Assembly: GCF_002455975.1 (NCBI RefSeq) | Contig: NZ_DKLM01000050.1 | Coordinates: forward strand, 205-26,456 | Length of the DNA: 26,252 bases | Reading direction: 5' to 3' | DNA from: Clostridium sp. UBA6640 | GTDB taxonomy: Bacteria > Bacillota > Clostridia > Clostridiales > Clostridiaceae | Shown: positions 22,846 to 26,252 of the stretch, in pieces | How positions within the stretch are numbered: the first letter of the stretch is position 1 | Layout: each line of letters opens with the position of its first letter | The notes under the pieces: model-generated | Database searches by the model: none | What the model saw: only the letters and a program-made list of their open reading frames with translations | What the model was told of the DNA's origin: nothing | Program-made: the position numbers and the translations under genes

Positions 22846-24150
22846 TTACAATATCATTGCTGCTATAGTAGCAAAAATTAATAGTGGTATATTGTAATGT
22901 AAGAATGTAGGTACACAGGTATCCCAAATGTGATCATGTTGACCGTCTACATTTAGCCCTGATGTTGGTCCAAGAGTACTATCTGATGCAGGTGAACCAG
23001 CATCCCCTAAAGCTCCTGCAACACCTATCAGAACAACTATAGCTGGTATGCTAAATCCTAAACTTACTCCTAGTGGGCAGTATATAGCTGCTATAATTGG
23101 AATAGTCCCAAAAGAACTTCCTATACCCATAGTAACTAATAGCCCAACTAAAAGCATCAATAGTGCTCCTATTAATTTACTTCCTCCAACCATGCCAGCT
23201 ACCGCTGCTACTAATGCATCAACTGCACCAGTTTGCCTTAATACTTCCCCATATCCTGCGGCTACTAGCATTACAAAAGCTATGAATCCCATCATTCTAA
23301 TGCCACCATCCATAAGATTGTCAATATCACTCAATTTAATTGCTCTAGTTATAAATAATACAATTAAAGCACATAATCCTCCTAATGGAAGTGACCCTGT
23401 AAGAATTTGAACAGCAAAAGCAGATATTGCTGCTAAAAGAGCAAACCAATGCTTTGAAGTCATTTTTATATCTTCTGTTTCTTGTACTAATCCTTCTATA
23501 GAAATATCTTTATATTCTCTTGGCTTTCTGTAAGAAATAAACACAGCTATTAATAGACCTAAAAGCATTCCTAATCCTGGAATCCACATAACTTTCGTAA
23601 TCATGCTATTCGTAACATTTAGCCCATTTGATATCATTTCATCTTTTATAATGTTATGGAATATAAGTCCAAATCCAATGGGCAAAGTTATATATGGTGC
23701 CTTTAATCCAAAGGTTAAAGCACAAGCAACCCCTCTTCTATCAATTTTTAATTTATTCATTAATATTATCAATGAAGGAATTAAAATAGGAATAAATGCT
23801 ATATGAACTGGTATTAAGTTTTGTGAGAAACAGCTTATAAGAGCTATTAATAAAACAAATGCTATTTTCTTATCTTTAACTATATTAGATATTTTCTTTG
23901 CTAGTATGTTTGCTAGTCCTACCTCATTTACTGCAACAGCTAAAGCTCCCAATAAAATATAACTCAAAGCTGTTTGTGAGTTTCCTCCCATTCCTCCTAT
24001 AAGGACCCCCATAGCCTCACCTATGCTCATTCCTGATGATACCCCTGCAACAATTGCAGAAATTAAAATGGCTATCAGTACATTGAGCTTAAAAAGACAT
24101 AAAACTATCATAACCATAACAGAAATAAATACTGGATTTAATAATATCAT
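22846..24150 (-). CDS. Na+/H+ antiporter-family membrane transporter (YuiF/NhaC-like)
   Basis: This 434-aa polytopic membrane protein has about eleven or twelve hydrophobic segments. The C-terminal signature GDAGSPASDSTLGPTSGL followed by DGQHDHIWDTCVPTFLHYN is typical of the YuiF branch of the NhaC/Na+-H+ antiporter families. SQNLIPVHIAFIPILIPSL near residues 109-127 is a second conserved region. Some YuiF-like proteins have been annotated as amino-acid (histidine) transporters rather than antiporters. Position beside ptb and iorAB makes amino-acid or organic-anion transport attractive, but this is inference. A GGGGG site eight or so bases before the ATG supports the start. A strong terminator follows, so it is probably transcribed separately from ptb. 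Confidence 0.85.
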   Translation of the reverse strand: MILLNPVFISVMVMIVLCLFKLNVLIAILISAIVAGVSSGMSIGEAMGVLIGGMGGNSQTALSYILLGALAVAVNEVGLANILAKKISNIVKDKKIAFVLLIALISCFSQNLIPVHIAFIPILIPSLIILMNKLKIDRRGVACALTFGLKAPYITLPIGFGLIFHNIIKDEMISNGLNVTNSMITKVMWIPGLGMLLGLLIAVFISYRKPREYKDISIEGLVQETEDIKMTSKHWFALLAAISAFAVQILTGSLPLGGLCALIVLFITRAIKLSDIDNLMDGGIRMMGFIAFVMLVAAGYGEVLRQTGAVDALVAAVAGMVGGSKLIGALLMLLVGLLVTMGIGSSFGTIPIIAAIYCPLGVSLGFSIPAIVVLIGVAGALGDAGSPASDSTLGPTSGLNVDGQHDHIWDTCVPTFLHYNIPLLIFATIAAMIL

Positions 24151-24286
24151 AATAAAAACCCCCTTTAATTTGTAAATATACTCGCTATTTACTAAGTTTT
24201 AACATTTGAATACTTAATATAACTAACATAAAAGATACTAAATTAATCTTCTATGATAATTAACTTTCTTCTTCATAATTATATGC

Positions 24287-25114
24287 CTATAAATGTTCTA
24301 TAAACTGAGAAAGCGAATTGATAATACTATGGGCAACCATACTATTTGCTATAGAGCGAGATTTCCAAACAATTATTCCTAAAACAAAGGCAGCAATAAA
24401 TGTCCTTATAAAAACAAATATAGGATAACTGCCTAAATAATAAATATGACCTAACATAAATATTGAGGATTGAAATATTAAGATCCATGATTCTTTCCAT
24501 TGAAACTTCCGTAAATAACCCCAAATAAATCCTCTAAAAAGTGGCTCTTCACTAATTGCAGCATAGTTAAACTGAAACAAAGTTACTGGCAACAATTGAG
24601 AAATTTTTATATATCCTAGTTTATCAATGGACTTGAATTCAGTTATTAAAAAGCTAACTCCAATCCCTACTATAATAGAAACTATTAATTCAACAATTAC
24701 TTTCTTTAGGCTTTTCTTTGGTAATGAAAATTTGTGATTAATTAATAATATTAATAAGAATATTGCCATAATTAAAGTTATACAATCAAGAAAATTATAT
24801 TGTAGATTATATTGTATTTGCTGAGAGTTATCAGCAGAAATGGTGCTTAAAAAACCTATCATAGGCATTATAGTAAATAATATCATAGAAAAGAATGTAA
24901 AATTAAATTGTGATAATTTTTTTCTTTCATATATTATCAAAATAGAAGTTAATAAATAAGTACCGTTTGTAAAAATGCTATTCATTATATCATTATCTAA
25001 AGGTATTATTTTAAAAATAACTGCAAATGCAAAAGGAAATCTCAAAAATAAAAGTAAAGTCACCATGATTATTGGAATAAATTTACACAAAGGCTTATAA
25101 TTGTTTATTTTAAT
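24287..25114 (-). CDS. CPBP-family intramembrane metalloprotease (CAAX protease/Abi-like)
   Basis: This membrane protein (275 aa as annotated) has about seven hydrophobic segments. It carries the CPBP motifs EEPLFRG (residues 189-195), a histidine in MLGHIYYLG (H223) and a C-terminal VAHSIINSL (H262). These residues form the zinc site of CAAX-type and bacteriocin-immunity proteases. The substrate is unknown; immunity, peptide processing or signalling are all seen in the family. The only good ribosome binding site (GGGAGGA, 25121-25127) lies seven bases before an in-frame ATT (25112-25114) that would start a sensible N terminus (MKINNYKPL). Conventional starts are TTG at 25088-25090 or ATG at 25064-25066, neither with a ribosome binding site. 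A sigma-A-like promoter lies upstream. Confidence 0.85.
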   Translation of the reverse strand: MKINNYKPLCKFIPIIMVTLLLFLRFPFAFAVIFKIIPLDNDIMNSIFTNGTYLLTSILIIYERKKLSQFNFTFFSMILFTIMPMIGFLSTISADNSQQIQYNLQYNFLDCITLIMAIFLLILLINHKFSLPKKSLKKVIVELIVSIIVGIGVSFLITEFKSIDKLGYIKISQLLPVTLFQFNYAAISEEPLFRGFIWGYLRKFQWKESWILIFQSSIFMLGHIYYLGSYPIFVFIRTFIAAFVLGIIVWKSRSIANSMVAHSIINSLSQFIEHL

Positions 25115-25199
25115 TATAAATCCTCCCTATTTTCATTATTCAAACTCAATAAAATCATCTAGTCAGACTACTATTGCTAAATTACCTAATTACATGCTT

Positions 25200-25228
25200 T
25201 TTATAAAGTATTACATATATATTTCCAA
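25200..25228 (-). promoter_or_regulatory. Probable promoter of the CPBP protease gene
   Basis: On the minus strand TTGGAA (25228-25223) and TATAAA (25205-25200) are separated by 17 bp. The leader to the GGGAGG site is about 70 nt. AT-richness of the gap lowers certainty. Confidence 0.48.
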
Positions 25229-25417
25229 AATTAACTAAATATTCTGATTATTATTTCTAATTTTTCAAAAGATAATTACCTACAAAATAAAACTACAATT
25301 TTTCTATCTCTATGAAATTAAATTTATATATTATTATATTAACATAAAATATACTACTTAATATACCCCCTATACAGAAAATCAACAAAAAATTCATTTT
25401 TGTTAAACTCTCTATCT

Positions 25418-25556
25418 AAGGGACGGTTCATTTTATTTCTATAAAAGTACTACAATCTTGTCTAGGGCATAATTCTAATTAGATATAATTATGAACTGTC
25501 CCTTAAAATGATATAAAATATGTTCATAAATTTAATATAACTATGAACCGTCCCTT
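25418..25556. repeat. Three-copy inverted/direct repeat, REP- or MITE-like element
   Basis: AAGGGACGGTTCAT (25418-25431) is exactly repeated in inverted orientation at 25543-25556. A third copy, also inverted, lies at 25491-25504 with one change (ATGAACTGTCCCTT). The two inverted copies sit in a longer direct repeat of about 33 bp (starting 25483 and 25535; ATATAA-T-TATGAAC and CCCTTAAAA then ATGATA shared), 52 bp apart. The left and middle copies could fold into one long hairpin. No gene lies here; it is part of the 578-bp gap 25115-25692, whose other parts show only the protease promoter and AT-rich sequence. The element lies 137 bp past the 3' end of a Y1 transposase gene. Confidence 0.8.
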
Positions 25557-25692
25557 AAAAATGATAATATAGAAAGATAATTTGGAAATAATTATGTATT
25601 TTAATAATTGAGATACTTATTCTATTCTTAGCTTGTCCTATTTTATGTATACATATATACAAGTAATGTATAAAAAATTTTATTTTAAACTA

Positions 25693-26252
25693 TTATGCTA
25701 TTTTCTGAGTGTTCAAATCTATTAATTCATCTAGTATAGTTCTGTAAAATTTATCTTTAATTATCAATTCTACTCCATATTTGCAAAGCATAGATACATT
25801 AGACTGTGTTATATTCTCTAGTGTTTTACATATTTCTTTTTGACTTTTACCGCTAAACTGAGTTAAAAGCATTACATATATAGCCTTTGCTTCTCTACTT
25901 TCTCTTCTATGTTTTAATTTTAACTCTATCTGTTTAACCCCTGTCTTCTCACAGACAAAATTACTTATTTCCTCTTCTGAACAATTTCTAAATAAGATAA
26001 TTTTTTCACTTCTATATTCTGATTTATCATTTTCAAATTCCATTTCTTTAAGTTTTTCTTTTTCTACATTAAACATAGTTTTATAATAGTTCTCTCTTGC
26101 CCTCCTTTTTCTCCTACCAAAGAAACTCATTATATATTCTTCATTACAAAGATTAAATCTGTTTTTTTCTAATCCTAGATATAATGATAAACTTGAATAT
26201 GTGTATTCTTCTGGCTTTTCTTTGTATTCCTTTATATCTACTGGATTTCTAT
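25693..26252 (-). CDS. Y1/REP-associated tyrosine transposase family protein (5' end beyond window)
   Basis: The frame is open to the right edge, so the Met at 26130 is internal and the gene is a 3' fragment of about 186 residues. The first visible residues, RNPVDIKEYKEKPEEYTYSS then LYLGLEKN, match the end of the Y1_Tnp (HUH) transposase domain, where an xIHxNPV and PEEYxxSS pattern is typical. A linker with FGRRKRRARENY follows. The C-terminal domain (EAKAIYVMLLTQFSGKSQKEI, then TQSNVSMLCKYGVELI) looks like a helix-turn-helix DNA-binding module found in clostridial members. The HUH motif and catalytic tyrosine lie outside the window. These proteins nick single-stranded hairpin DNA and are often single-copy domesticated genes (RAYTs). 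Inverted repeats lie just past its 3' end. Confidence 0.82.
   Translation of the reverse strand, partial: RNPVDIKEYKEKPEEYTYSSLSLYLGLEKNRFNLCNEEYIMSFFGRRKRRARENYYKTMFNVEKEKLKEMEFENDKSEYRSEKIILFRNCSEEEISNFVCEKTGVKQIELKLKHRRESREAKAIYVMLLTQFSGKSQKEICKTLENITQSNVSMLCKYGVELIIKDKFYRTILDELIDLNTQKIA

Noticed and set aside
24342..24524. 60-codon minus-strand open frame
   Set aside because: It is an out-of-frame reading inside the CPBP protease gene.
25115..25692. CRISPR-like array because of the repeated motif
   Set aside because: Only three copies, in mixed orientation and with irregular spacing, and no cas genes.
26040..26130. Start of the last gene at the Met codon at 26130
   Set aside because: The frame stays open to the window edge and the residues before this Met match the Y1 transposase domain end, so the Met is internal.

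Overview
The window looks like chromosomal DNA of a spore-forming, fermentative clostridium, probably Clostridium sensu stricto. The DNA is very AT-rich, genes have strong AGGAGG-type ribosome binding sites, and most lie on the minus strand. It carries phosphate butyryltransferase, indolepyruvate:ferredoxin oxidoreductase, a C1q/BclA-like candidate spore-surface gene behind a near-consensus SigE-type promoter, and a clostridial-type Y1 (REP-associated) transposase. I saw no rRNA, tRNA, CRISPR array or prophage.

Region 1 (1-13914, all minus strand, transcribed right to left) is a surface or exopolysaccharide operon of at least twelve genes; its last visible gene is cut by the left edge. A promoter at 13886-13914 precedes a membrane-bound UDP-GlcNAc 4,6-dehydratase (WbpM/PglF type). 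Then follow a DegT aminotransferase, a UDP-HexNAc 6-dehydrogenase, a Gfo/Idh/MocA oxidoreductase and a left-handed beta-helix acyltransferase. The last four match WbpE/WbpA/WbpB/WbpD, the route to UDP-2,3-diacetamido-2,3-dideoxy-glucuronic acid. Next come two GT4 and one GT2 glycosyltransferases, a second DegT aminotransferase (probable partner of the 4,6-dehydratase), a Wzy/ligase-type membrane protein, a priming phosphoglycosyltransferase and a WecG/TagA/CpsF transferase. No Wzx flippase or chain-length kinase is visible. Hairpins, one resembling a weak terminator, lie in several gaps inside the operon.

Region 2 (13767-18477) holds a 375-bp gap with a 17-bp tandem repeat, stem-loops and the operon promoter; a TPR-repeat protein (minus); a divergent Orn/Lys/Arg decarboxylase family gene (plus, TTG start, with promoter and terminator); and a conserved-looking protein of unknown function (minus). 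The 464-bp gap 18014-18477 contains a likely extended -10 promoter for the unknown gene, a long-range inverted repeat, and the SigE-type promoter of the next gene.

Region 3 (18478-24150) has the candidate spore protein (plus), which converges on iorB/iorA through a strong bidirectional terminator. Then come ptb (no buk next to it) with a TTGACA/TATACT promoter, and a YuiF/NhaC-like transporter. IorAB, Ptb and the transporter suggest amino-acid fermentation to aryl- or acyl-CoA with recovery as acyl phosphate; this is inference. The 304-326-base gap between ptb and the transporter gene (from 22520 to 22845) holds the ptb promoter, its long leader and the transporter terminator.

Region 4 (24287-26252) has a CPBP-family membrane protease whose only good ribosome binding site points to an ATT start codon. 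Next is a 578-bp non-coding stretch (25115-25692) with a promoter and three copies, in both orientations, of a 14-bp repeat (AAGGGACGGTTCAT). Last is the 3' part of a Y1-type transposase gene that runs off the right edge. The transposase and the nearby inverted repeats resemble a REP/RAYT arrangement and are the most interesting association in the window.
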